Assembly: GCA_910575435.1 (NCBI GenBank)
Contig: CAJTGI010000004.1
Span: 267,095-331,094 of the forward strand
Direction of reading: 5' to 3'
DNA from: Clostridiaceae bacterium
GTDB taxonomy: Bacteria > Bacillota > Clostridia > Lachnospirales > Lachnospiraceae
Length of the DNA stretch: 64,000 nucleotides
Made by a program: the position numbers and the translations under genes. Shown piece after piece: positions 54,101 through 61,484 of the stretch (its first letter is position 1; each line of letters starts with the position of its first letter). The notes under the pieces are model-generated. The model had not been told where the DNA came from. It worked only from the letters and a program-made list of their open reading frames with translations, and did no database searches.

Positions 54101-56166
54101 TTGATAAAATCCTCCGGATAATTCACTGTCCTTCTCTGATCCGCTTCCTTCGCATCCACCGTAATCTTATATCCGGTGATATGCCCGAACTTGCCTGTAT
54201 GGCCGTTTAGATAGGTATCTGAGATGGTGAACACCAGATTCGACTGCTTCTCGTCCAGATTGGCATAAATGTCCCTGGCATCATTCTGGTACAGCACCTG
54301 CGCCCCACATTTTAAAGACACCTGCACGGGCATCTCCTCCTCGTAGGAATCGCTGGTTCCCGTCCGATAGCGCAGCTGGCCCACGGGCTGCAAGGATACG
54401 TTGAACTTCTTATACATGGCGCACAAGCCGTAAAACTCCACATAGGACTTGGGCGTCTGGCCCTCGGAGTCATCATAGGCATGCACCTCCGCATCCACAT
54501 ACCCATTCTGCGTATTCCTGACTGCGGCCCTGTCCTGGGATCTGGGAAAATCCCCCTCCGTACTCTCGGTATCCCCCAGGATAGACAATCTTGCCCTCTG
54601 GCCTCCCCCGAAGCCTGATTTTGACCGCCAGTCATCTATAAAATACTGGTAGTATGCGCCGGGAATCGTCCGGGATGACTTTGCCGACGCGCCTCCCTTA
54701 TGCGTCACCCAGGGGCTGTAATATTCCAGTTTTCCAAAGTTCTGATCCATGGATTTCTTGTCATCATAGACATACTCGCTCCTTCGATTTCCACCGGCGG
54801 AAGGCTTATTTCCATACACGTCGCCATACTTGAAAATGCCCCCATGCTTCTCATCCGACGAAAAATAATAGACCCCTGCCTCCACTGCAGGCGAATAGGA
54901 CTCATCCATGATCTTTCCGGTGGCATCGCCCTTGTTGTACTCCACCGTATAGTTTTTCTTATCAATGATAATGCCAAATGCCTTCTTATCCTCCGATGCG
55001 GACTTCCGGCCCGACTTCTTCGCTTCTTTTGCCTTCTTCCCATCTTGCCCGCTGCTTACCTCCGCCTTCATGTACTTGCCCTCCGTACATGCCTTCAAGC
55101 CGGTAAGCATCACGTCAAAACTGCCCTTGCCCGAGACATCGATCTCGATCTCCTTTTCCCTCTCATATGGTGCAAAGGCAAGCGTCTCATTGATCTCCGC
55201 ATAATCCTCCCCAGCCTTCGCCGTATCCCCGCAGGTAAGGACCGTCATATCGCACACGGAATATTCCGCCCCCGTCCTCTTGACGGTAAGCACCGCCTTG
55301 CCGTCCTTTGCCTGATACTTGGATTTGGCAAAGGAAACCTGGGAATGCTCTGCAGGCTCATCGTCCTTGATGGAAATGGATGCAGAGCCCACCTCGTAAG
55401 GCTGGGCATTCTTGGCATTTGCAAGCACCAGGCAAAATCCCTCCGTCCCCTCGGTTTCCCCATCCTCAAGGATCCGAAATTCCACGGTCTTCTCATACTC
55501 GCCCGGCCCAAAGGTGACGCTGCAGGAGGCCGCATGCTCCATGCCCTTTATGGCATCATCCAGGAAGGACTCCGTCAGCTCATCCAGCAAATCCTGTCCC
55601 TCTGCCTTCGTATCCGCAAGCCGCCTCGACTTAGTGCCCGTCTGCTCCTCCTTTTCCTTCGCAAGCGTGCTGACGTCAGAGGCGGGAATCCCTTCGCCCC
55701 CTGCGCCACCATATAAGAAAGGGGATGGGCATTCTTCCTTCTGGGATTCTGCATGCCTCATCCCCTCCATATGCTTTTGAAGAACGGTCTCCTTCCCCGC
55801 ATCATCAGCCATTTCCACGCCATCCATCACAAGCTCGTAATCCTTGCCGTACAGCGCCGTCATGTCAATGGCGCGAACATCCACGCTGGCTTCCCGGTCA
55901 AGGCTGCCCTCCCGGTAAATGCGCAGGGCATACCTTCCCCGTTCCTCCACGCTGGCGGCCGCCGTGCCAAAGTATAGGCAATTTCCTTTCGGAAGCCGAT
56001 CTCTTGATATTCTCTCGGAAGCAAGATAAACCGCCCTCTCTGCCTCCTGCCCGGCCGCCTCCTGCCATGCCAGGCCCTGTCCCAATGAAATGGCCATCGT
56101 GGCACACAGCAGAAGACTGAGTAGTTTTTTTCCTGCCGTCCTGTATTTCCTCCCTAAACGTTCCAT
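48166..56166 (-). CDS. Giant secreted multi-domain protein with Calx-beta and lysine-rich Ig-like modules
   Basis: About 2666 aa, the longest gene here. It has a signal peptide (LLSLLLCATMAISLGQGLA). Calx-beta-like repeats lie at about 210-370 (FGPGEYEKTVEFRILEDGET; FAPYEREKEIEIDVSGKGSF). A very long body (400-2300) includes WANGNGYTLQVGIDALYSS-type beta-rich segments and CARDB-like stretches (GEKDQLSFKVKNNGLLAARG). A Big_2 domain (VAVVDQKGIVTGTGSGKAKI) follows, and the last ~180 residues are strongly lysine-rich Ig-like modules ending KVKVKARVR. No LPXTG or SLH anchor is seen; the basic tail may bind wall polymers. GGAG lies 6 bases before the ATG at 56166. No enzyme motif is recognised. Confidence 0.85.
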   Translation of the reverse strand: MERLGRKYRTAGKKLLSLLLCATMAISLGQGLAWQEAAGQEAERAVYLASERISRDRLPKGNCLYFGTAAASVEERGRYALRIYREGSLDREASVDVRAIDMTALYGKDYELVMDGVEMADDAGKETVLQKHMEGMRHAESQKEECPSPFLYGGAGGEGIPASDVSTLAKEKEEQTGTKSRRLADTKAEGQDLLDELTESFLDDAIKGMEHAASCSVTFGPGEYEKTVEFRILEDGETEGTEGFCLVLANAKNAQPYEVGSASISIKDDEPAEHSQVSFAKSKYQAKDGKAVLTVKRTGAEYSVCDMTVLTCGDTAKAGEDYAEINETLAFAPYEREKEIEIDVSGKGSFDVMLTGLKACTEGKYMKAEVSSGQDGKKAKEAKKSGRKSASEDKKAFGIIIDKKNYTVEYNKGDATGKIMDESYSPAVEAGVYYFSSDEKHGGIFKYGDVYGNKPSAGGNRRSEYVYDDKKSMDQNFGKLEYYSPWVTHKGGASAKSSRTIPGAYYQYFIDDWRSKSGFGGGQRARLSILGDTESTEGDFPRSQDRAAVRNTQNGYVDAEVHAYDDSEGQTPKSYVEFYGLCAMYKKFNVSLQPVGQLRYRTGTSDSYEEEMPVQVSLKCGAQVLYQNDARDIYANLDEKQSNLVFTISDTYLNGHTGKFGHITGYKITVDAKEADQRRTVNYPEDFIKYLNSMKGGPTGIESLMSQYDCVNFSAEAVEKEIKKVNANLDTIPYDGYFLYWINSLQNVNNLPGDGYGYKGILKFQPQIAYDDVSVEVLPASGNGKGHFTDAQLKKTGKYTFHAGDSLTLKAVADDGDSYYASGYQYSVDGGVSFNTITDGSDLFLESGKKYQIRPAISKNDNAIEVQFAGSGAASGLEVQGLISQSELKGTEFEGKNILNLNPSEKDVVKKARPVPGKDYAVRIAVTKKESGDMAYRPAVKLKSKNTTYATQCFYMVAASDTKDNIVTVDLTSVKKSELHKYEVTGNLVSDFAPIRSTGLESKQLPVSGYTVVLGTGTQSKDSASGQMLVGTAASTTGDTGAYTLMDVSGRSGDVIPMLISNGTSNGQVVDVKLTDAVKAGDGAYKVNRGNTQLAYPYGMPRVTSLSYQYDKSANNQKADLRDNSVHIYDDTLKLTAKVDTCGRSIKEAVFTVYTTTGLTEEYRAKEAEGNKNTFACVIPKMTENLHNGDRVKVRLVDSEELFSGSGTSEAGEKIYDDEGNEITGKSVAMEYPDVDTGLVFYVENELIQPQNFDLANTQAVNVPLIGVTTSNAGSGMITFGKSKWANGNGYTLQVGIDALYSSIASPTTEQKLNNLSNFHKQVSSAAEKDSKTNAEDIILNQKTAGDKEKTKLLTSNLKEEKNAMEETVDTLKKDPYSKAKKATAGLNRDAMFNIDIALLMAFDFIYDPVAQEYVFCCGSVSIGGTFTFSKTHYTNIEGVPVFINVTGTLQLSELVAYNTEAGSNALSAGDFDGYAGNLAERLKSSKGVCDIMLSGKLQVGTGMCGVLAARGFVSLKLQFELCMDLSSQSTNRFQPGAMIAASGGVGYDLLLFSVNIEYGNIKAGWGTLETQPAFGFFGGMLEVPLASGKKASGLSGMDGSQDAVLEVDDDRQVLLHQYSAGTSDLSGFGKGINKKKKATLGAVSVTPILDDAAEHARPRILSLGEGRKMMVFIGNRGKDDALNSAALYYAVYNGSEWSEPKMVADDGTVDSTPDIMKKGDKVVIAWADAGRKFTSADLNGRTKKLDSSALSAMNISAAAYDIASGVMGEEVTLIDDGYFNLSPKLNADGTKVYCSYMKRDVANAKDETDLLDITKLYSTMAYVTYDFAGDGQDVNRRSDEKFIEISHDSISDPLVTDFTSVTSEVDGSTYLLSAYTIDEDQNMNTAEDRELYLQVYNASKDRRYYPVRISKDGVNQSGPKLTSLNGTVYLTWLEEGHLFHMMDVSEFMEALFDTATKTITMTDQDGSGNPVKTDITIQKEKYIDGYMSGDQENKDWYRQTAESLGIDEAYYKDSLYADIAEGDFPSASANFSQNPEVTTSISEYRLVTDGKDIYIFFTDLGSEEGSTGVEIYGVKYQRMLENGEGSSEEGGAEQEGVTGEERWGFGKAVQITRKNKVIDEMDLYMAEDNKISAVSNYYSQWIDGDGNMQYGKNQLVEIEFEPKDSLELGDDAITLPARLVGGEKDQLSFKVKNNGLLAARGFDYAVSQIKGQTETVIGQGHSDAVMESGESESFAVPWTVPEDVSDTRIKVAVTESGIAGSKPVMAEKAVPYGSALCFEDAQVLWKGNAPYVETRLINKGNKASGACSGTLSMVDGDNKEVKTYKKFDIPGLASGESKTFELPFSPAVDDFSPLGVIDLKIAASDGKGIAEESYARLVSSSPVCAQINGGEKEIKLECGKTNALKVKAAPWEKIAGEARFYSSNEGVAVVDQKGIVTGTGSGKAKIYAYYASAGVSASVDVSVSAQGGNQPPSGTAKPGASAATKKLTVKKSSVVIAPGKSKKIAYTAKADPSADKAAKVTVSVSGNQKVTAKITGSKVKIAVKKKAVKGSAATVTLKSKNGAGKTVKASIKVKVQNKAKKIAPAKKSITVKKGKKAKLVLKVTAQNKKKATTDAVKVSSSLVKIAKKSCKKGKITLTLKGKKKGSKKITVKVGSKKVKVKARVR

Positions 56167-56362
56167 AAACATCTCCTTTCCATTCTATCCATGCTTTGCT
56201 ATTTGCGGCTTTGCCGCCCATAGCACCATGTTTCTCATTATATGGAAAAGGATATGAAAAAGGAACTACCCGAAAGGATAGTTTGGAGTGATAAACTGTC
56301 AGTGCGGGGCATGGAAAACCCCCGAACGAAAGAAGCTATTGCAAATATCCGTAAAAGCCTCC

Positions 56363-57805
56363 TCAATTGTCATTGGTATATGCCGTCTCTGTCTGCCGCA
56401 TCTCCTTCACCACTGCCTCCACTTCCCCCTCCCGGATTTCCGTGGCCGCCCTCTCCGCAGTGATCTGGTCCTCCTCCACGCCCTGGGTGGAATCGGGCCT
56501 TAACAGGGTTTTCACCGTCATCAGAATCAGCTTAATGTCTGTCCAGAAGGAATAATTGGCAATGTAGAACAAATCCAGCTTCAGCTTGTCATAGGGCGTG
56601 GTGTTATACTTCCCATAAATCTGGGCAAAGCCAGTCAGGCCAGCCTTCACCCTGTTACGGAAGGGAAATTCCGGCATGGTCTGGCAGTATTCTTCCATAA
56701 TTTCCGGACGCTCCGGCCTGGGTCCCACAAAGGACATATCCCCTTTCAGGATATTGATCAGCTGGGGCAATTCGTCAATCCTAGCCGCCCGAATAAATCT
56801 TCCCACCCGGGTAATCCGCTCGTCATTCTCCCTGGCAAGCCTAGCTTCTCCATCCTTCTCCGCATCCATCACCATGCTGCGGAATTTATAGATGGTAAAA
56901 TGCTTTTCATAGCGGGTGCACCGCACCTGCCGATAAAAAATTTCTCCCCTGTCATCTAATTTAATGGCAATCATCGTGCAAAGCATGACGGGAGATGCCA
57001 ATATCAGCAAAATAAGGGACAGCACGATGTCCATGGCACGCTTTGCGAACCGCTGGTCTGCACTGAGGGTATATCCCCTGGACAGCAGGAAGGGCGTATC
57101 AAAAATATGGATCCTATCCGTTCCCATCAGGATGATATCCGATATTTTTGGAATCACATAGGCCCTTTTCTTCCGGGCATAGCAGTATTTGAGCACATCA
57201 TTTCTCTTGATGGCAGAAATGTCGCCGATAATCACCGCCTGATAGTTCTCCATCTTCTCCCCGATGGCCTCCAGCCCCTCATCTATGTGTATGGCATCAT
57301 AAATCGTATATTTATCCTTTCTCGTCTCCAGCTTGTAAACCAAATCCACCCCAGGGCGCTCCCCATAGATATACAGTAATTTCCACGGCTGGAAAATACG
57401 GTTATACACCTTAATCACCAATATATTCCACAGGCTGGAAACCACCATCTCTGCCACCATCATCAATGCCAGGTGGTAGGGTGAGACAAAGCCAAATGCC
57501 AGCAGGGAAATGACGATGTAAATCACCGCATTGGTAAGGAACAGGCTCAGATACTGGGAAAGCATCACCTCGATCCGCCGCAGCTGCCCGATTTTCAAAT
57601 TTCCATACATATTGGAAAAAAAGAACAGAAGCAGGGCATACAGCATGAAAATCACATAGTTGCCTTTTCTGTAAAACTGAATCACATACATGGTCTGCTG
57701 ATAATAATTGTACCAGACATGCACAAACAGCACAGTCATCAGGCAGACATTGATAAAAGAGGCCACAAACAAAATAGTCCTTTTATATGGATCAAAATTT
57801 TTCAT
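56363..57805 (-). CDS. Polyprenyl glycosylphosphotransferase (priming sugar transferase)
   Basis: 480 aa. The N-terminal part has four transmembrane helices and a CoA-binding-like domain (about 130-260). A fifth hydrophobic segment (MDIVLSLILLILASPVMLCT) leads into the bacterial sugar-transferase catalytic domain: FYRQVRCTRYEKHFTIYKFR, then ARIDELPQLINILKGDMSFV and GPRPERPE. This family transfers a sugar-1-phosphate to undecaprenyl phosphate to start exopolysaccharide or capsule repeat units. Its ATG overlaps the gntR-type stop (ATGA), with GGAGG just upstream, so translation is coupled. Confidence 0.9.
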   Translation of the reverse strand: MKNFDPYKRTILFVASFINVCLMTVLFVHVWYNYYQQTMYVIQFYRKGNYVIFMLYALLLFFFSNMYGNLKIGQLRRIEVMLSQYLSLFLTNAVIYIVISLLAFGFVSPYHLALMMVAEMVVSSLWNILVIKVYNRIFQPWKLLYIYGERPGVDLVYKLETRKDKYTIYDAIHIDEGLEAIGEKMENYQAVIIGDISAIKRNDVLKYCYARKKRAYVIPKISDIILMGTDRIHIFDTPFLLSRGYTLSADQRFAKRAMDIVLSLILLILASPVMLCTMIAIKLDDRGEIFYRQVRCTRYEKHFTIYKFRSMVMDAEKDGEARLARENDERITRVGRFIRAARIDELPQLINILKGDMSFVGPRPERPEIMEEYCQTMPEFPFRNRVKAGLTGFAQIYGKYNTTPYDKLKLDLFYIANYSFWTDIKLILMTVKTLLRPDSTQGVEEDQITAERAATEIREGEVEAVVKEMRQTETAYTNDN

Positions 57806-58536
57806 TCTAATCCTCCCTTTGTGCTTTGGTTTTCACGTTTCTCCATCAATTTTTCCAAACCCTGGTGCTCGATATTTTCCATGCTCTGGAAAATGTGTTC
57901 ATTGGCAAGCCTTTCCGCTCTCTCCACATCCTTATTCATCACCGCTTCCAGAATCGCCTTATGCTCCTCGCTTGCCTTTCTGGCCCGCTCCTTAGAAGAC
58001 AAAGTATTCTTCCGAACCCTCTCCACATAGTGATGGTAATCGGACAAAATATGTTCCAATATTTTACTTCCGCAGGCTTTATATAGGTAGAAATGGAAAC
58101 GGTTATCCAGTGCGTAAATCTGCTCCCAATGCTCCTTCTGTATATGGAATTCGCTGAGATATATGATTTCCTCCAGCTCTTCTGCCTGGTCTTTGGAAAT
58201 ATGCTGGCATGCCCACCTGGCACACAGGCCCTCCAGGTAGGAACGGATTACATAAATATCGTAGATATCCTCGGCAGTAATTCCATTGACATAGGCCCCC
58301 TTATTGGGAATGATCGTCACCAGGCCCTCCAGCTCCAACTGACGAAGCGCCTCCCGTACCGGCGTCCGGGATACCCCCAGCCGCTTGCTGATCGCCGCCT
58401 CTTTCAGTTCATCCTTCTCCTGGTAATCTCCCGCCAAAATCTCTTCGCGAATCTGGTTGAACACCCTTCCCCGAAGAGAATATCTGTCAATCTCTTCCCT
58501 TCCGCCATCGTACTTATCCATATATCTCCACTCCAT
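57802..58536 (-). CDS. GntR-family regulator, FadR/FCD subfamily
   Basis: About 244 aa. The N-terminal winged helix (about 15-85; LRGRVFNQIREEILAGDYQE ... SRTPVREALRQLELEGLVTI) is followed by an all-helical FCD ligand domain (YVIRSYLEGLCARWA ... HEHIFQSMENIEHQG region). The start at 58536 has AGAGGA 5 bases upstream; an ATG five codons later is also possible. The frame extends to 58665, but that lies at the transcription start. The stop overlaps the sugar transferase start, so this regulator is physically tied to exopolysaccharide initiation and may sense a sugar or sugar acid. Confidence 0.85.
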   Translation of the reverse strand: MEWRYMDKYDGGREEIDRYSLRGRVFNQIREEILAGDYQEKDELKEAAISKRLGVSRTPVREALRQLELEGLVTIIPNKGAYVNGITAEDIYDIYVIRSYLEGLCARWACQHISKDQAEELEEIIYLSEFHIQKEHWEQIYALDNRFHFYLYKACGSKILEHILSDYHHYVERVRKNTLSSKERARKASEEHKAILEAVMNKDVERAERLANEHIFQSMENIEHQGLEKLMEKRENQSTKGGLE

Positions 58537-58611
58537 TTCTTTCCTCTGGAAGACCCCAACATCACGCCCCCCAGCCATACATTCCTTCATGCCGCCATCC
58601 CTCTGCCAGAG

Positions 58612-58699
58612 GCATTGGCCAATGCTAGCACCACTGGGAATAACAATGCTTCGCTCCCATATCAAATTTTATTTTAATCACTTGATATATCTGTGTCAA
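58612..58699 (-). promoter_or_regulatory. gntR promoter with candidate operators
   Basis: TTGACA (58694-58699), a 17-base spacer and TAAAAT (58671-58676). An inverted repeat ATATCAA...TTGATAT (58659-58665 with 58682-58688) overlaps the -10 and spacer, and a perfect palindrome GCATTGGCCAATGC lies at 58612-58625 in the leader. Either could be an autoregulatory GntR site. The remaining gap to the divergent gene at 58923 shows nothing further. Confidence 0.65.
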
Positions 58700-58922
58700 C
58701 TGGAAAGAAAAGTTTTATCCTATTCCTTTTATTTCCGTAATATGGTATCATTAGGAATTAAGACATTGAAATCAAAAGGTAATTTGGCAAAATCGATGCT
58801 GCGGATTGTTCCGTTGTCTTCGCAACTCTCACAATCCTGCATCATTTGAAAGCGTCTGTGGCAGCGCACTGCCCACACAGGACAACGTCAAAAAAGAGGC
58901 AGTGCAGAAACGAGGTAAAATT

Positions 58923-60758
58923 ATGGCTCAGAAGAAACATTCCACGGGGGATCCCAAGTATCCCATCGCCTATCTGATTCCTTTGATCGGGGTGCTGGCA
59001 CTGATTCCGCTGATTGTATATATGTACAAATACGAACCAGGGCTGACAGACTACGACTGGTACTCCGGCCCTGTCTCCACAATCGATTTCTTCCTGCATG
59101 CCAAGACCACTTGGCTTTATATTACATTTGTGGGGATAATATTCCTGATGGTGTTCATGATCTTTTCCGATGAAATCATCCCCCTATGGGATAAGATGCT
59201 GATTCCCTTGCTGGCGTATTGCGGACTGTGCCTCCTATCACTCTTCGCCTCCGTCAATAAGCACTTCTCCCTCACCGGAATCTACGCACAATTTGAATCC
59301 GTCTGGATGTTGCTGGGATACGGGCTTCTGGTATATTTCGCCTTCTACGTCCTCAATTCCGAGGCCGCCATCAAAAGGCTGATGCCCTGGTTTCTGGGCG
59401 GCATCACCATCATGGCAGTGATTGGCATATCCCAGATGCTAGGCCGCGATATACTCAATCTGCCTTTCATCCAAAACTTGATCTTTACAGACAAGAGCTA
59501 TTTGGGGCAGACGCAGAGCACTTTTGAAGATAACAGAGTTTACCTGACCCTGTACAACCCCAACTATGTGGGGTATTACGTGGCAATGACGGTTCCCCTG
59601 CTCATCGCGCTGCTGATGCATGTCAAAAAACTGGCCCTGCGCATCTTCTGCGGCACCCTCTCCGTGGCACTATTGGTGACGCTTTTCGCCTCCCAGTCCA
59701 GAGCCGGCATCCTGGCCCTGGCCGCCACATTCCTCTTAATGCTTTTGTGCATGCGAAAAGTGTTCTTAAAGAACTGGATCATCACCTCATCCGTCATCGC
59801 AATAGCCATCGCAGGATTCATCGGGGCCAACATCCTGAGCCACAATGTACTGTTAAGCCGTATGGCAACCATGTTTGACTCCGAAAAGGAGACCTATGCC
59901 CTGGAAGGAATTTCTTGCGACGAGGATGTCACCTTCTACTATCAGGGAAATGAACTGCACATCACCGCCGAAGCCCGGGAGGATGGCATTCTGGCTTTCA
60001 ATCTCACGGACCAGGCGGGAAGCCCCGTGGCTTATGTTCCAGGGGAGGGCGAGATGCCATACACCATTACGGATCCCCGCTTCCCCTTCTCCTTCCGCCA
60101 GTTTGTCAAAGATTCTTTCAAGGGATTCCAAGTAATCACTCCCAAAATGGAAGTGGTTGACGGGACAGAGCAAATGACCACCAGGGACTGGACCTTCAGC
60201 AATCAGATTTTTGACGGAGACAAATCCTACTATTATAAGGGAGGCGGCAATTCCTTTTTCCATGTCAAAAAGAATCATGATGGCGTGGCATTCCTAGACC
60301 AGCGTTACCATCTGGCAAACGGCAGAGGATATATCTGGTCCAGAACCCTGCCCCTTCTAAAAAAATATTTCTTCCTAGGTTCCGGCCCCGATACTTTCAT
60401 CATTGCCTTCCCAAATGACGATATCGTTGGGCTATACAACTCCGGCCATGACGGGGAGGCCATCACAAGGCCCCACTGCATGTATCTGCAAATTGCAGTC
60501 CAGACCGGCGTGCCCTCCCTCATTGCCTTCCTGGTATTTTTCGGATGGTATATCCTGCGCAGCCTGAAACTTTACTGGAATGCAGATTACAGCGGCTATC
60601 TCCCAAAACTGGGCCTGGGCGTGCTGGCCAGCGTCATCAGCTACCTAATCCTAGGCATCACCAATGATTCCTGCGTGGCTGTCGCCCCCATCTTCTTTGT
60701 CCTGACCGGAATGGGAATGGGAATCAACTACCGGCTGAGAAAAGAGCAGGCCAAGTAG
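58923..60758 (+). CDS. O-antigen ligase/polymerase-like membrane protein (Wzy/WaaL type)
   Basis: About 611 aa with about ten transmembrane helices. The central segment RAGILALAATFLLMLLCMRK and the later LLKKYFFLGSGPDTFIIAFP followed by RPHCMYLQIAVQTGVPSLIA match the Wzy_C/O-antigen ligase family (the loop His and GxGP-type motif). A soluble loop of about 180 residues (about 320-500) is inserted before that. The start at 58923 has GAGG 7 bases upstream. It is divergent from gntR-sugar transferase, so probably polymerises or ligates an exopolysaccharide started by that enzyme. Confidence 0.85.
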   Translation: MAQKKHSTGDPKYPIAYLIPLIGVLALIPLIVYMYKYEPGLTDYDWYSGPVSTIDFFLHAKTTWLYITFVGIIFLMVFMIFSDEIIPLWDKMLIPLLAYCGLCLLSLFASVNKHFSLTGIYAQFESVWMLLGYGLLVYFAFYVLNSEAAIKRLMPWFLGGITIMAVIGISQMLGRDILNLPFIQNLIFTDKSYLGQTQSTFEDNRVYLTLYNPNYVGYYVAMTVPLLIALLMHVKKLALRIFCGTLSVALLVTLFASQSRAGILALAATFLLMLLCMRKVFLKNWIITSSVIAIAIAGFIGANILSHNVLLSRMATMFDSEKETYALEGISCDEDVTFYYQGNELHITAEAREDGILAFNLTDQAGSPVAYVPGEGEMPYTITDPRFPFSFRQFVKDSFKGFQVITPKMEVVDGTEQMTTRDWTFSNQIFDGDKSYYYKGGGNSFFHVKKNHDGVAFLDQRYHLANGRGYIWSRTLPLLKKYFFLGSGPDTFIIAFPNDDIVGLYNSGHDGEAITRPHCMYLQIAVQTGVPSLIAFLVFFGWYILRSLKLYWNADYSGYLPKLGLGVLASVISYLILGITNDSCVAVAPIFFVLTGMGMGINYRLRKEQAK

Positions 60759-60807
60759 CAAAATAAGACCAGTTGTAAAAAAACCAAGATTTCCTTAGCA
60801 GTAAAAA

Positions 60808-60838
60808 AGCCAGTGAATAAAAATTCCTGGCTTTTTTT
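60808..60838 (+). terminator. Rho-independent terminator of the O-antigen ligase-like gene
   Basis: AGCCAG (60808-60813) pairs with CTGGCT (60827-60832) and is followed by a run of seven or more T; an A-run precedes the stem. Confidence 0.85.
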
Positions 60839-60872
60839 GCTAAACTAATTAGGACGAATTTCCCTATAATGC

Positions 60873-60901
60873 AAAACCCCTGCCGCAACTCGACAGGGGT
60901 T
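60873..60901 (-). terminator. Terminator downstream of tRNA-Arg
   Basis: On the minus strand AACCCCTG pairs with CAGGGGTT and is followed by TTTTG; it starts 5 bases after the tRNA 3' end. Confidence 0.85.
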
Positions 60902-60905
60902 ATCA

Positions 60906-60979
<74 letters not shown>

Positions 60980-61154
60980 AGAAACGATATTTGAATACCG
61001 AACGTATTGTATTATAGCATGGATATTTTCAAAATGCAAGCATTTTCATCTAACTTAGGAAAATTTATCCATTTTAATGACTAATCACTAATTTTTGCTA
61101 AAAGATTCCTTGATTTTTCGGCAATATGCTCTATATGAGTGTATTACAATAAAA

Positions 61155-61271
61155 AAGGTGCGAAGTTTTGCCAGGCTCGAAAACACCTCGCCAGGCAAAG
61201 CTACAATCGCACCTAGGAAGAACGCAAATCCAGCGTTCTTCGTATTGTTTAAGCCGAGCAGTTTCCTATAC
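61155..61271 (+). repeat. Structured ~123-bp repeat, copy A
   Basis: AGGTGCGA/TCGCACCT (61156-61163 with 61207-61214) encloses AGTTTTGCC/GGCAAAGCT (61164-61172 with 61194-61202). A second hairpin AAGAACGC/GCGTTCTT follows (61218-61225 with 61233-61240), then the end AGTTTCCTATAC. The first 50 bases are identical to copy B. The 505-base gap 60980-61484 holds copies A and B and no credible gene. Confidence 0.8.
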
Positions 61272-61277
61272 GGTAAT

Positions 61278-61460
61278 AAGGTGCGAAGTTTTGCCAGGCT
61301 CGAAAACACCTCGCCAGGCAAAGCTACGAATCGCCAAAGAACTAAAGTTCTTGGAAAAACGGCGCTAGACATCCAGTGGATGTCTGTTAAGCACGAACCG
61401 AAGCGGAGCGTAGAAAATCCAGCGTTCTTCGCATTGAAAATGCCGAAAACTTTCCTATAT
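61278..61460 (+). repeat. Structured repeat, copy B, interrupted by the 52-bp element
   Basis: Bases 61278-61327 are identical to copy A. The sequence then diverges, carries the 52-bp dispersed element (61364-61415), and resumes the copy A ending (AAATCCAGCGTTCTTCG at about 61416-61432, and CTTTCCTATAT near 61450). Confidence 0.75.
61364..61415 (+). repeat. 52-bp dispersed element, copy 2, nested in copy B
   Basis: It matches 31428-31479 at 47 of 52 positions. The hairpin AGACATCC/GGATGTCT is kept even though the loop base differs. Confidence 0.75.
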
Positions 61461-61484
61461 TAATACAACGAATCGAGGATTGCT

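Noticed and set aside
54700..55716. 338-codon open frame on the plus strand
   Set aside because: Antisense shadow of the giant secreted protein gene.
61095..61463. Possible 122-aa protein and its antisense counterpart before ktrB
   Set aside because: The frames are formed by the tandem structured repeats; the internal repetition of the peptide mirrors the DNA repeat.
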